Assembly: GCA_020002185.1 (NCBI GenBank) | Contig: CM034531.1 | Location: 79,024,464 to 79,088,463 of the forward strand | Origin: Paraescarpia echinospica | Taxonomy: Eukaryota > Annelida > Polychaeta > Sabellida > Siboglinidae | Direction of reading: 5' to 3' | DNA length: 64,000 bases | In this document: positions 9,830 to 22,162 of the stretch, piece after piece | Position numbering within the stretch: the stretch's first letter is position 1 | Layout: every line of letters starts with the position of its first letter | Notes under the pieces: model-generated | What the model was told of the DNA's origin: nothing | The model's input: the letters and a program-made list of their open reading frames with translations, nothing else | The model's database searches: none | Position numbers and translations under genes: made by a program

Positions 9830-12640
9830 TTGTGGTGCACAGCCAGTCAGTGCTCCATGTGTGAGTAGAAGAATCTTATAATCTACTTCAACTGCTATCG
9901 GCAGCCAGTGCAGCTTTATCAGTAGAGGTGTGACATGACAGAACTTATAGGCGCCGTCGACAAGGCGGGCCCCCCAGTTCCGTACTCTCTGCAGCTGTTC
10001 TAGTTGCATCAGAGGCAGGCGGTGGAGTAATGCATTGCGAACGTCAAATCAGCTGGTGACAAACGCATGTATGAATTGATCTGTCGATGCAGGTGTTAGA
10101 TAACGTCTTATTCTTGCAATATTGCTGAGATGGAACTTTGCAGACCTACATACAGCAGTCACGTGCATCTCCATCTTCATTTCGGCATCGATCTGTACAC
10201 TAAGATTTCGTACATTGTGAGTTATGGTGACCAAACAGTCACCAATGGGTAGTGTGTGCAGCTCAAATTATTTGACCTGTTGCGCTGAGCCGAAACGATG
10301 ACTTCTGTCTTTGTGTCATTCAACTTTAAAACGTTTGTTATCATCCACGTCCTGATCTCCGCTACACATTCTTCAATACGCACGACAGCCGCAGCAATGT
10401 CCTCTTTGTGGGGTTTCACTGGAATGTAGATTTGAGTATCATCCGCGTGGAAACGACACATCAAATTGTACTTACGTATAATCTTGGCAATTGGTGCTAC
10501 ACAGATGGAGAACAGCTTAGGACCCAACACGAAGCCTTGTGGTAACCCGTATGCCAGAGGACGAGCAGGTGATTTAACACCACGAATGTGACAGACTGGA
10601 CTGTGTCTCTCAGGTATGACTTAAACTAGTCCAATGCATCGTGGACCACTCCGATATTATGTGAGAGTCTATGCAACTTCACTTCATGGTCGACGGTTTC
10701 AAACGCAGCCGATAGATCATGGAGAACCATAATGACAACATTGTCCATTGCGTGAAGGATGTTATTCTGCACACAGACAAGAGCCGTCAGAACGCTATGA
10801 TTCGGCGTGTACGTTGACTGATAGAGCTCATAGAGATTGTGCTTTGACACGTGAGCTGACAATCTCGCGGCAATGACATGTTCTATTGTTTCCAATAGAT
10901 AGGGTAGATTTGACACGGATCTGTAGTTAATCAAGACGATTTTGTCTACACTCGATGTCTTGAGTACTGGCCTGATGTGCGCTTCTTTCAAGTGAGAGGG
11001 CATTACCCCAGTTCTCAGGTTAACAATGGTTACGAGCACAGGTACAACATCATGCGCACAGTCTCTAAGTAGCCATGTCGGAAAGGGATCAAGTTCACAA
11101 GATTTCACTTGCAATGACTTCAACAACATTCCAATTTCAGCCTCAGATGATGGCTCAAATGCAGTCAGCAGACACGTTTGCGGTGCATCCTCAGCAGAGG
11201 CATTCACATTGATGACATTCTGATTCAGTCAGACCGAATTGTCGAGATCTTTTCCGAGAAATAAGTGTGTAGGAGCTTGGCAACAAACTTGAACAGCTGC
11301 TTCTGGTCACCAGATGCATCAGCAAATTGATTCGTGCGGTATTCAAGTTTTGCACGGTGCACACACGAAGTGACGAGCTGGCGCTGGAGGCAGTATGCAA
11401 GCCTGTCAGACTTCAGTCTAGATTTTCTCGATTTTCTTTCCAGCTGTCGTCTAACACACTTTTGTGTTCGTATGCCATCATTATACAACGGCGTGTGTGG
11501 TCGTACGTTCACTGTGCGGGTCTTTAATGGTGCTTGCTTGCAAATGATAGCCACACTGGTTTCATTATACATGTCAACAACACAGTTCCTGCCCTGTCAT
11601 CAGACAGATGATTTGACAGTAGCAATGATCAGATTTCATCAGATATCGCAGTGGTATTGATTTGTCGATAATTTCGACTCGTCGTCGTTACCCGGATGTT
11701 TGGTGGTTTCGCGGGTTGCAGTGTGCAATGGATTGCCGAGTGGTCTGACATGTGTGGAATGTTTGTTCGTATATTGTTCAGAAACGTATCAGATGAACGC
11801 GTTATAAGCAGGTCGATGGTATGCCCCGCAAAATGCGTCGGGATTTCTACGTGCTGTGTAAGACTATCTGCAGCATTTAGGTTGTTTTGAAAGCGCTTAG
11901 TGTCATTGTCTTATGATTGTTCATGTGGAAGTTAAAATCACGTGCGATCAGCATGTTTGACGTATACATCGACATGGTGTCAAACAAATCACCAAACACT
12001 AGCAGAAGTTCCGCCATTTGTAATGTTTGGCGGAGTGCGATAGACGATAAGAAGACGAACAGATTGAGTGTCGTAGCTGATATGTCTTTGATTTCGACAT
12101 CTCGAGTTGTCGCGTTGTGAAGCCAGACTTATAGACGACTGCAGCACCAACACCAGTGCCGTATGTTCTCGGGACATGTCGTAGTTGGTAAGCAGATGCA
12201 ACCAGAAGAGACGGAGTCATCTGCACTCAACCACGCCTCTGTAATGGCGAATATGCCAAGGTCATTGTCCTCAATGAGGTCACATATCATGGTCACTTTC
12301 CCCGCTTGCGTCCTGTCACACACCGATCTGGCATTCAACAAGCAGAAACACACTTGGCGTACAGATGGCATGTCACATACACAGTCAAATCGACACAAAT
12401 TCGATGTGTAGGTTTCACGTCTCACGATAACCGATGACGGGGAGCGAGGAGTAATCAGAACAGGGATGGGCCTTTGCTTTGACCTCCCTGCCCTACACCC
12501 CTTGCAAGTCCGCAGATTAGTCAAACGTTCTAGTGTTCCAAGTGGTGCCACACAAGCAACTATTAAAAGGTAGCATCCAATAATAATAGAACGTCCAATT
12601 CTCAGACGATCCATTCTATTGTACGTTTTCAAGCTGTAGC
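9830..12640 (-). pseudogene. L2-type LINE ORF2 (endonuclease + reverse transcriptase), decayed
   Basis: Reading 5' to 3' on the minus strand, the endonuclease start has LLNARSVCDRT and FAITEAWLSADDS (about 12.3 kb), then LLIVYRTPP (about 12.05 kb) and ARDFNFHMN (about 11.93 kb; the usual GDFN is changed to RDFN). Next come a basic linker (11,225-11,572, with RPHTPLYNDGIR and LERKSRKSRL), RT fingers (10,626-11,207, LDPFPTWLL, INYRSVSNLP, LSAAFETVDH) and the RT palm (10,222-10,530, VLGPKLFS-like start and the intact catalytic box HADDTQIYI). The thumb/C-terminal part is at 9,830-10,234, with LHWLPIAVEVDYKILLLTH. Order and motifs match the L2 clade. Multiple frame breaks make it non-functional. 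Confidence 0.8.
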
Positions 12641-12663
12641 AGTGCAGTGTTCTTATTGCCATC

Positions 12664-13130
12664 AAGAGGCTGGTTCTTTAAATAATGTAACGCCACATTC
12701 TTTACTGTCAGTTTTTTTGTATTACATTTATTTTTTGAACTCGATCTCCGCTCTTTTAAAAGTGTACTACTCGGAGGCCAACGTGAATCTATGTCAAGAA
12801 AAGTTGCTCGGCGGACTCTGTTTGTTGCGTTCACCGGTTTATTTCCGAGATCACTCGACCCGAGTCTGTCATGACCGATAGTTTAGTATTGGGCGGGCTG
12901 AGCATGTACTACCGATCAATTATTATATGTAAAAAATTGAAGCCAGAGCAATATTTGACCGACGTAGTTATGGCGTAAACATGCGTCATCGTGATGATGA
13001 AAAAGAGTAATAAAGTAGTTCCTTTGTATTATGGCGTAAACATGCGTCATCGTGATGAAGAAAAATAATAGTTACGTAATTCCTTTATATGCTGACTGGA
13101 AACTTCACCCTTCCTTGCTTTCCTTTGGGT
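12664..13130 (+). repeat. Composite repeat, B module (copy 2)
   Basis: Begins ggctggttctttaaataatg and shares an ordered series of blocks with copies at 34,838 and 37,488: tgtattacatttattttttg, gctcggcggactc, gagtctgtcatgac, gggcgggctgagcatgt, gcgtcatcgtgatgatgaaa. A 61-bp part of it (12,970 and 13,031, starting atggcgtaaacatgcgtcat) is tandemly duplicated only in this copy. Confidence 0.8.
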
Positions 13131-13224
13131 CAAAGAAAAACACACAGATGTACAAAGGAGTTATCGGAAAGAGTCCCCTCGCTGTGTTGCAATTTTTTCT
13201 ACGCGAGCGGTTACTCTTCATGTG

Positions 13225-13500
13225 ACATAATTGTTTTACATCTTATGTTAGCAACTCGATGCGTTTATTTTCGAGCAAACTAAAACAATACAAAAGCGAC
13301 TGAAATACAGTTGTAATCTGAAGGCCTACCTGCAAGCGTGGAAGCATCGCGAGGCAAATAACTATATCCTAGCGCCCTGTCGCCTTGTCGCTCTGTCACT
13401 TTGTCATACCGCCGCCCTGTCGCCCTCCATTTCGTTCTTTACTAAATGTTACACTCCGCACGACCCTTCCTAATCTAACCATCTCGTTCGAGGGGGCGAA
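13225..13500 (+). repeat. Composite repeat, T module (copy 2)
   Basis: Runs from gcaactcgatgcgtttattt through tctgaaggcctacctgcaag and cgccctccatttcgttcttt to aatctaaccatctcgtt. The same text occurs at 6,345-6,470 (partial) and 36,738-36,920. In each place it leads into a GAGT-type array. Confidence 0.8.
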
Positions 13501-14565
13501 AGTGTGTATGAAAGGGTAGGGAGGGAGGGAGGAATGGAGGGAAGGAGGACGGGCGAGGAAGGGACCGGTGGGGCTATGGAGGGATGTAGAATGGGAGTGA
13601 GTTAGTGAGTGGGTGGGTGAGTGAATAAATGAGCGAGTGTGTGAGTGAGTGAATGAGTGACTGGGTTAGTGAGTGAGTGAGTGAGTGAGTGAGTGAGTGA
13701 GTGTGTGAGTGAGTGAGTGAGTGAGTGAGAGATTAAGAGATGGAGAGAGGGAGAGAGGGAGAGTAACTGTGTGAGTGAGTAAGTGAGTGGGTGGATGGGG
13801 AGTGGGTGAGTTGGTGAGTGGGTGAGTGGATGACTGGGTGAGTGGGTGAGTGGGTGAGTGGGTGTGTGGGTGAGAGGGTGAGTAGGTGAGTGGGTGAGTG
13901 GGTGAGTGGGTGAGTGGGTGAGTGGGTGAGTGAGTGATTGGGTGAGTGGGCGAGTGGTTGAATGGACGAGTGGGTGATTCGGTGATTCGGTGATTGGTTG
14001 AGTGGTTGAATGGTTGAGTGGTTGAGTGGTTGAGTGGTTGAGTGGTTGAGTGGTTGAGTGGTTGAGTGGTTGAGTGGTTTGGTTGTTGAGTGGTTGAGTG
14101 GTTGAGTGGTTGAGTGGTTGAGTGGTTGAGTGGTTGAGTGGTTGAGTGGTTTAGTGAATGAGTGGTTGAGTGGTTACGTGGTTGAGTTGGTGAGTGGGTG
14201 AATGGGTGAGTGGTTGAGTGGGCGAGCGGGCGAGCGGGCGAGCGGACGAGCGGGCGAATGGGGGAGTGGGAGTGTGGGAGAGGGAGTGTGTGGATATGTC
14301 GGTGAGTGGGGAAGTGGGGGAGTGGGGATGGGGGAGTGGGGAGTGGGGGAGTGGGGGAGTGGGGGAGTGGGGGAGTGGGGGAGTGGGGGAGTGGGGGAGT
14401 GGGGGAGTGGGGGAGAGGGGGAGTGAGGGAGTGGGGGACGGACGTACAGAGGTGTTGGGGGAGTGGGGGAGTGGATGAATGGGCGAATTGGGGAGTGAGT
14501 GAGTGGGGGTGTGGGTGAGTGGGTGAGGGGTGGATAGAGTGGTTGAGGTGGCGAGAGGGTGAGTG
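13500..14565. repeat. Long (GAGT)n-type array with higher-order zones
   Basis: About 1 kb of short guanine-rich units that change along its length: GTGA-rich, then GGGTGAGT, then GGTTGAGT (about 13,990-14,200), then GGGGGAGT (about 14,300-14,470). Frames read as glycine/serine/tryptophan-rich but are repeat artefacts. The strand is strongly G-rich with few cytosines. Confidence 0.9.
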
Positions 14566-14689
14566 TTTATATATATGTATATACAGTTGAGCGTTTAGAT
14601 TAATGGGGGTTGGCTTCGGTTATCATTTGCATTCAAGTATCTGATTTAGCTCTATTGAAATACAATGTCCTGCTCCATGATACATGCAT

Positions 14690-14918
14690 AAGACGTGAGA
14701 CCATCTCAAATAACCAGTTTATAAACAATTGCTATAAGTCAACACAGAACAACACTTTTTAATGCAATACGTGTGATGTATCATACATGTCTGTCCACAC
14801 GTTATTCTGTACAGCTGAAATCATGGGTAAAAATAGTTTTATAGAATCACCAACTACACGTAGCAATTTGTAGACGCCCTATTCAATGATTTATGTTACG
14901 CTTTTGCAACATAATACA

Positions 14919-15009
<91 letters not shown>

Positions 15010-15032
15010 CATATATATATACATATATACAG

Positions 15033-15063
<31 letters not shown>

Positions 15064-15138
15064 TACTACATCTTAGACGATTACATAGTTCAACAAAAAT
15101 ACAATTCATAAACAGCGTGGAAAAACCCGCGCTTGAAT

Positions 15139-15171
<33 letters not shown>

Positions 15172-15194
15172 AATTAAATTATCTATATATATAT

Positions 15195-15234
<40 letters not shown>

Positions 15235-16590
15235 GTAGTATTAGTGTAATCCTGGCTCGCAAAAGTGTCGAAAGATCAAAGGATTTTGCAATTTTTATTG
15301 AGAAGCAATGTACCGCAATTTACCATTTGAATTACCCTTAATTACCCCCTTAATTACCCCTTAAAACCCCCTTAATTGTATAAAGATATAAGGTTTTTAC
15401 TATTTAACTAGTTAACTTATTACCTAATTAACTAATTACCTAAATAATTAACACCCCAAAGATCAAAGAGCCATTTTGATTGTCAGTTCGTGTGCCTTTT
15501 GTGTATCTTCAGCACGCTGTAGCTGAGAGCACGGGGTGGTGGTGGGTGCGCTTTACTAACTGACTAATTACCTAATTAAATAAATCATTATTTTAATTAA
15601 CACTGTAAAGACCAAATGATTTAATCAATTATATAATTACCTAATTAATTAATTAATTAATTAGTGACGTTTTATAGCTCCTACGATCCCTAACAGAGTA
15701 TAACAGTTTCCCATCTCCGCTTGGTGTGTGCTGCCCGCGACCGTTGGCCTGTCTCACCGCTTCCAATCAATGTTTATTGAGCTAATGGTGTTTATGAATG
15801 TTTCTGCGCGCTAAGAATGTTGTGTTTACGCGCGCTAATTGTGTTGTGTGATGGATGGTGGAATAGTCTGGGAAATACAACGCTGTGTGAAAACGCAGAG
15901 AGCGCATGCAGTATTAATGTCAGTGCACCTACCGTCACTCTAGCTGTTGCGTGGTTCGCTTGCTGGATTATCGCCTACGTATTTCCAAAGGCGCTGTGTA
16001 AAATGTGGCCTATGAGCGGGGTTGTTATAACAGCGTCAATGAGTGAATGAGTAATTAGTCAATTAGTAAAGCGCACATACCACGCCGTGCTCTCAGCTAC
16101 AGCTTGCTGAAAGGCACATGAACTGTCAATCAAAATGGCTCTTTGATCTTTGGGGTGTTAATTAGTTAGGTAATTAGTTAATTAGGTAATTGTGTAATTA
16201 ATTAATTGGTAAAAACCGATTATCTTTATATATTTTTGCTATTTTTTTAATAACAAATCCTTTGATCTTAGTTAGGCAATTGTGGGTAATTAAGGGATAA
16301 TTAAGGTTTTTTTTAAGGGGTAATTAAGGGGGTAATTAAGGGTATTTCAAATGGCAAATTGCGATAAATTGCGAGCGTGTATTATGATGGAAAAGCGCAA
16401 CGTAAACCATTTTATAAGGCGTATACAAATTGCTACTTGTAGTTGGTGATTCTATAAAACAATTTTTTACGCATGATTTGAGCGGTACAGAATTACGTGT
16501 GGACAGACATGTATGATACATCACACGTATTTTGGCGAGATCATATGTGTTTGGCCAGTCACCGACATCAGACAGAGTGTTTTTGTTTCG
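14690..16590. repeat. Large fold-back (inverted) repeat
   Basis: The left arm (about 14,765-14,925 and 15,250-15,590) and right arm (about 16,560-16,040) are inverted copies of each other. Shared blocks, given in left-arm sense, include gtgatgtatcatacatgtct, tatagaatcaccaactacac, cataatacacgctc, aattacccttaattacccc and accccaaagatcaaagagcc, and then a stretch reading through gctgtagctgagagcacg. In the left arm about 320 bp of (CT)n and (TA)n repeats interrupts the arm. About 450 bp of single-copy sequence lies between the arms. No transposase is visible, so this may be a non-autonomous fold-back element. Confidence 0.75.
14920..15232. repeat. (CT)n and (TA)n microsatellites inside the fold-back arm
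   Basis: A (CT)n tract (about 14,920-14,978) followed by several (TA)n tracts (to 15,065, 15,138-15,170 and 15,184-15,230). The matching position in the right arm has only a short junction (gcgagcgtg), so the expansion happened after the arms formed. Confidence 0.85.
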
Positions 16591-16799
16591 CAGTGCAACC
16601 ATTTAACAATATTTAATGCTACATCCAGTTGTTCGATCTTTCATAAGTGACAAAAAGGACAAACATACCTTTTATTCGATCACCTCTCTGTACGTTTGTT
16701 GAACACACCCCTTTAAAACACGTTCTTTACAATGGAACTAGACTTGCTACATACAATCAGAATACAACAGCGCCACCCTGAACAAGACACCAAATTTAA

Positions 16800-17165
16800 G
16801 AATACGCATTCTATTAGATCCAGCCTTAGCAGCAAGAACATGTCGCCTCAAAACCACCAAACAATAATAATTGTAAAACTTACGAAAACAATTTCGTATT
16901 CGGTTAATGGTTGAGTTCGCCGAAGCCAATTCACACTTCGCTGTCCGCTTATAATACGTTTTGCACAGTTTCGTTTGTAGAACGTCTAGCGTCGCCATAT
17001 AGCGATAGCGATAGTTAGTCTGATGATTATAGCTGAAAGCAGTCAATCAACACCGAAAAGAAAGAAAGATAACTAGTTACTGTGGTATACAAGAAAAGGT
17101 ACACTATATGCAATTAAAGTAGTGTTTGTGTGACACACGTCCTCTATCATTGCAACAATAAGTAA
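16800..17165. repeat. Dispersed repeat, copy 2 (with 4.8-5.15 kb)
   Basis: Same orientation and block order as the copy at 4,795-5,150, with moderate divergence and small indels. The right end (aaagtagtgtttgtgtga) is shared and the sequences diverge soon after. Confidence 0.75.
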
Positions 17166-17169
17166 GTAG

Positions 17170-17610
17170 GCTTAAATATGTTTATGTTTACGGTATATCA
17201 TACTGATTATGTCAGAAAAAAGGGGTATACTGAAGAAATACTTGTATTTGTATACGCCTAAGAATTATTTACTTACAACACATGGAATATGGCGGTTATT
17301 ACATAATAGTACAATGTTAGTTATTATTGGCTATTACAATATAAATACACGAAATTAATACATTGATGATAGTACTTATTTGACAATTTATAATTTGTAT
17401 TGGTTTGTAGCAAATTACAATGCAATCATAGTTGCGATATGTTCACTTATTGAAAACAGTGAAGTGCAAGTTAGAATAAATTATACAGTTTGTGAACAAC
17501 GACGTGTTTTTAATGTATTAGTCGGTCATGTTCCTTTTTAATGTGCAAACGAATGCATCAAATGTTGACACCATTGTAGTACTGGAAGGTAATGAATTCC
17601 AGCGTTTTAC
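17170..17610. other. No gene recognised
   Basis: AT-rich sequence with no open frame or repeat that I could recognise, ending at the 3' tail of the CR1 LINE. Confidence 0.35.
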
Positions 17611-17689
17611 ACCTTTTAACAAGATTTAACAAGATTGCCACCCAGAGAATTAACTCTAGGTGGCAGGTGGACAAGGAAGCCCTTTGGCT

Positions 17690-20505
17690 TATCGAGAGTC
17701 CGACCCTTTTATTTATGTGTATCCCGCCCTTCAGAGCTATGTGTCGATTTTATTTTTAAACATATTCATGCTACTAGCACCCACACAATCAGCAGATAAT
17801 CTGTTCCATACATTTACAGTCGTTTGTGAAAATGAGAACTTTCTTATATCTAATCTACACTGCTCCTTTGCTAATGTAATTTCATGTCTTCTAGACCTTC
17901 TATCTTTCTTAACTGAGAAAAACATATTTCTATCAATATTGTCATAACCATTCATTATTTTATGCACTTCTATCTGATCTCCTCTCAATCTCCTGGTCTA
18001 TAGCGTTGTTAAGCCGCATTTTTAGGCGTATTTCGTAACTAAGATCCCTCAGTTTTGGTATCATTTAAGTTGCTCTCCTCTGCACTCTTTCATTCATATT
18101 TATGTCCTTCCTGCGATATGGCCTCCACGCTTGAAAACAATATTCTAAATGAGGCCTAACTTGTTTTGTACAGTGGTATTATTAGCTCTTTTTCCTTATA
18201 CATTAAGTTTCGCCTAATTAATCCAATGATTTGATTTCCCTTTGAAGCTGCAATTCCGCACTGCTCTGAAACCTTCATATCAGCACTAATGGTCAACTCT
18301 AAGTCCTTTTCTTTTATAGTAGTACTTAGAACAATACCCCCCCATTGTATATTCTACCTCTTCGTTCCCATGCCCTGCGTGAAGACATTTACATTTCCCA
18401 GAATTGAACAGCATTTGCCACTTTTCAGACCATTTGATCAACTTGTCAAGATCATCTTGTAAATGTTTTCTATCTCCATCACTTTTAATCCTTCTAAACA
18501 CGTTTGTATCATCCGCAAATTTCAACACCTTGCTTGTTATTTCATCATCCAAATCGTTGATATAAATTAAGAATAATATAGGTCCTAGTACTGATCCCTG
18601 TGGTACTTCCCTGTGGTACTCCACTCAATACAGATTTCCAGTTTCAAGCCTCCCCATCACGTACTACACGTTGTCTTCTGTCAATCAGCCATTTTTCTAT
18701 CCAGTTTATTATACCATTTCCTATGCCATGAGCCTTTAGTTTAAGCAGTAATGTTTGATGTGGTACTTTGTCGAAAGCTTTTTGAAAATCTAAGTAGACG
18801 ATATCTACTGGTGATCCCTCATCTACCCACTTAGTGATATCTTCAAAAGAACATAACATATTTGTTAAGCATGACCACGCTTTATAAAAAAAAAACCATG
18901 TTGAGATGGGTTTATCAAGTTATTTTTAACAAGAAAATTCACCATGTGATCTTTAATTAGTCTTTCTAATAATTTGTAAATCACTGATGTTAAACTCACT
19001 GGTCTATGGTTCTTTGACTTGTTTCTCGAACCTTTTTTAAATAACGGTATAATGTTTGCCTCTTTCCATTCTAAAGGATCCACTCCCTCTCATAATGACA
19101 AATTGAAAACTGTTGGAAGCGGTACGCTAATTTGTTCTACAATTTCCAATAGTAGTTTGGACGGAATCCCATCCACTCCAGGTGATTTGTTATCCTTCAT
19201 AGCCCTTATTTTCTTAGCTACCATTTCCGGGGTTACAATTAATTGTCCTAAATAGTCTGAATCTGCCCCCTTGAACTTAGCCTCTGGTACTGGCAGTGAA
19301 CTAATATCTTCTCTGGTAAACACTGAACTAAAGTACTCATTCAGGTCTTCTGCCATTAAGAATTCCTCTGATATTATATTTCCAGCACTATCTTCTAGAG
19401 GACAGACATTATCTTGAACTTTCTGTTTGCTTCGAACATACGCATCAAAACTCTTGCTGTCATGTGTTATATTACTACCTAATTATTGTTCATAGCTTCT
19501 CTTTGAATTTCTAAGTTCTGCTGTAGCTTGGTTAAGTGCTTCTTTATATAACTGTTGTAGTCTTCATCATTTCCAGTACATCTGTACGACTTCCACATCA
19601 TTTGTTTATACTTAATTTTTCTAATGGCTTTTTTCGATAAGTGTTTCTTTTTGGACCGTTTCCCATGTTTTTTAAGGTTACAGATTTGTCGATTATGAAC
19701 TTAATTTCACTCTTGAATATATTCCTGCATTCTGTTGCTGTCTTGTTTTTCAATGTGTTATTCCAGTCTATCTTTGCTAAATATTTCCTCATGTCCTTAT
19801 AACTTCCTTTGTGGAAATTTCTCCTATACTGCATTTTACTATTCCTTTCTGATTTTACTTTGATGGTAAAATGTATCTGGTTGTGATCACTACTCCCCTG
19901 TGGCTCACATATCTTGACATTGTCAACTAATTCAATCTGTGAGGACAAAACTATGTCTAACACATTCTCACCCCTGGTTGGTTCTAGCACATGTTGAGAA
20001 AGGAAAGTATCTTGAACAAAAATTTTAAAACCTGTGGTCCTCACTCCCCATACTCTGTAGAGAATATCATTGTATATGCCCGTGGTTAAAATCCCCGATA
20101 ATAATACTGTCCCGATTGCTTACTTCCCTTATAGCGTTTTGTACTTTTTCGTTCTCTTCTATGCTTATGTTTGGACTTCGATAAACTAACCCAACTGTTA
20201 ACGTTAAGTTTCCTGTAACTATGTTACACCAAACATCTTCTTCGCAATCTGCTTCTCTTTCTAATTTTATTTCATAAGCCTGAATAGATTCGTTCAGATA
20301 TAAAATAACTCCACCTCCCTCTCTTCCTATTCTATCTTTCCTAAACATTACTTATCATGTCAGTCCCAATTCGGCATCTGATATATCGGTGGTGGTCCAG
20401 AAATCGGTTATACCTATTATGTAAGGGTCAATATCTTGTACCATAATGTTTAGTTAATTTCTTTTGTTTACTATACTCCTTGCATTTAAACAAACACATT
20501 TATAT
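17690..20505 (-). pseudogene. CR1 ORF2: endonuclease + reverse transcriptase, with stops
   Basis: The endonuclease begins with an NARSIVNK block near 20,480, then GREGGGVILYL and VGLVYRSPN, SIIIGDFNH (20,067-20,348), VLDIVLSS and GSSDHNQI (19,598-20,044). RT follows with FSSVFTREDI and NKSPGVDGIPSKLL (19,090-19,356), LEWKEANIIPLFKKGS and NHRPVSLTSV (18,865-19,083), VYLDFQKAFDKVPHQ (18,644-18,859), the palm VPQGSVLGPILFLIYINDL, and the intact active site LKFADDTNVF (18,286-18,624). The C-terminus (17,737-17,988, RGDQIEVHKIMNGY, FSFSQTTVNVWN) reaches a KIDT block broken by stops. A frame change separates most blocks, so no intact protein is made. Confidence 0.85.
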
Positions 20506-20609
20506 CCAGCTTACAGAAGAGTTTTCCAGACTGTTCTTTGCTGATTTATTTGTGCTGTCTTTATCTATGCCTCCAATTTCAGGCTTTTCTGTGGGTCCCC
20601 CTTGCGAAT

Positions 20610-21800
20610 TTAGTTTAAATAGATGCAACCTGTCCCACTGTCAGCAGATCGCAGCAGGTTCTCTGAGAAAACTGCTGCCCCCTTTACACTAAGATGGAGG
20701 CCATCTCTCATGTACATATCTTCCCTCCCAACAAAGTATCCCCATGACTCTTTGAATCCCACCCCCTCTTCTTCACACATCTGCTCAACTAGTGCGTTGA
20801 TCGCCATCCTTTTGCAATTTCTATACGTTGCCCCCTTCCTCCCATTACTGGCAAATTCCTGACAGAATAATCTGTTTAACTCTTGTCTTCTTTAGCTTCC
20901 TCGCTAACTGTCTATACTTCTGTACTATCCCATTTGTTCCCTTCCTGTCTGCATTATGTGTTCCTACATGTACCAGTATAGACCCTCCCTTGCCATGTCC
21001 CAATGCCTTCTCTACCCTGTCAGTCACATGTTCAATCCTAGCCCCCGGTAAACAAACAACGACGTCCTTCCCCTCGCTAAGTGTCTTGTCCGTCTTTCTC
21101 ATAATGGAGTCGCCCATAAACACCCTCTCTTTCCTCATTGCCACCTCATCCACTGCCTTAAAGTAGTTCCTTCTTCGGTTTGTATCTGTCTGGTTGTTGT
21201 CTTTTCCCCCTGTCGTCTTCTCTCATTGCCACATTCTCTTCCGATCCATTTTTTCCTGTCGCTTTTTCTCTTGTCACCTTTCCTCCTGCCAGCGTCCCTT
21301 CTATCGACTTCTCTTCTATCACATTTGCTCTCACTTTCTTTCGTCCCTTCATCTTTCCTCCCATCTCATTTTCTTCTCTCCTCTCCCGTCCCATCTTCCC
21401 TCCCTCCTTCTGTACGGTCACTTTCTCCCCTGTCACGTTTATGCTTGTCACGTTTTTTGTCGTCGATTTTCCAATTTCTTCCCCTCCAATCACCTTCTTT
21501 CCTCTCAATCTCCTTTCCTCAGTTTTCTTGCCACTGCTATTCTCCTTCAATCTTGCAGTATTATCACCTCTCTCTCCCTGTCTTCTCTCTCCATTCGACC
21601 TGTCTCCTTGCTAATTCCCATCTCCATTCCCTTCACAATATCTGTCAACCTAACTATCTCCTTCTGCAGAAACTCCACCTTTCAACACCCAATGCACTGA
21701 AAGGTGAATCCTTCCTCCATGGTTTCTGCCCATGACTTCCCACAGCCAGGCAATGCAAAATGTACCCAGCTGTGGCATTGATCGCACACCAAGTGTAACT
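20610..21800 (-). pseudogene. CR1 ORF1: zinc finger-like + SGNH esterase domain, broken
   Basis: Near the start (about 21,690-21,785) one frame reads CDQCHSWVHFALPGC and then FQCIGC, a Cys/His pattern like a PHD-type finger, interrupted by a stop right after it. A very charged lysine/glutamate-rich stretch follows (21,158-21,550). Then comes an esterase-like domain: block I FMGDSIMRKTD (about 21,115), the block III region ILVHVGTHNAD (usual GTND altered to GTHNAD, about 20,960), and MRDGLHLS with the catalytic-type Asp and His (about 20,700) in the next frame. In CR1 elements this domain is thought to act in the ribonucleoprotein or at membranes; its exact role is unsettled. Confidence 0.8.
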
Positions 21801-22162
21801 AACTTAGTCTTTATAAAGACTGTTTCCTGTGTACTACAGCACACTTTATGTTACAGATTTCAATTACACAGCCGACTCTTGATCCTATCACGAACGCTAA
21901 CATTACCGGTAGTGACCTAATTTAAGTACAATCAATTACGTTACGTTAGGGTGCTTTATTTATTTAGGTTACGCCGTCCGACAATCGCCCTTGCTTAATT
22001 TTAACAACAATGCTACCTAATCAAAATATCTAGCAAGTACTGGCTTTCACAGATATTATCTTATGTAAGTAGTTTGATGGTTGTTACTTTATCTCCTATA
22101 TATTCTACCACATAATCAGGTTTGTTAAATCTTGTTTACAACTTATCGAAGGCTAAGTTACC

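Larger units (their letters stand above)
6919..12655 (-). mobile_element. L2-clade LINE, split by a pogo element
   Basis: A minus-strand LINE with endonuclease (11.9-12.6 kb), linker and RT (9.83-11.57 kb). Its C-terminal coding sequence stops at the right edge of a pogo-type transposon (9,828) and resumes at the left edge (7,079) in a compatible frame. There the text gives a DFKSNLKTDLF block typical of the C-terminus of L2-type ORF2. A short tail, cattataaatgtcacg in minus sense, then runs into TG repeats at about 6,918. The 5' end near 12,655 abuts the B module of the composite repeat. Stops and frameshifts are frequent, so it is an old copy. Confidence 0.75.

Noticed and set aside
14202..14518. 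Gly/Ser/Trp-rich open frames
   Set aside because: Products of the GAGT-type array; all three plus frames are open, which signals the repeat and not selection.
21180..21735. Plus-strand Ser/Phe/Pro-rich open frames of 144-169 codons
   Set aside because: They are antisense shadows of the lysine/glutamate-rich linker of CR1 ORF1.
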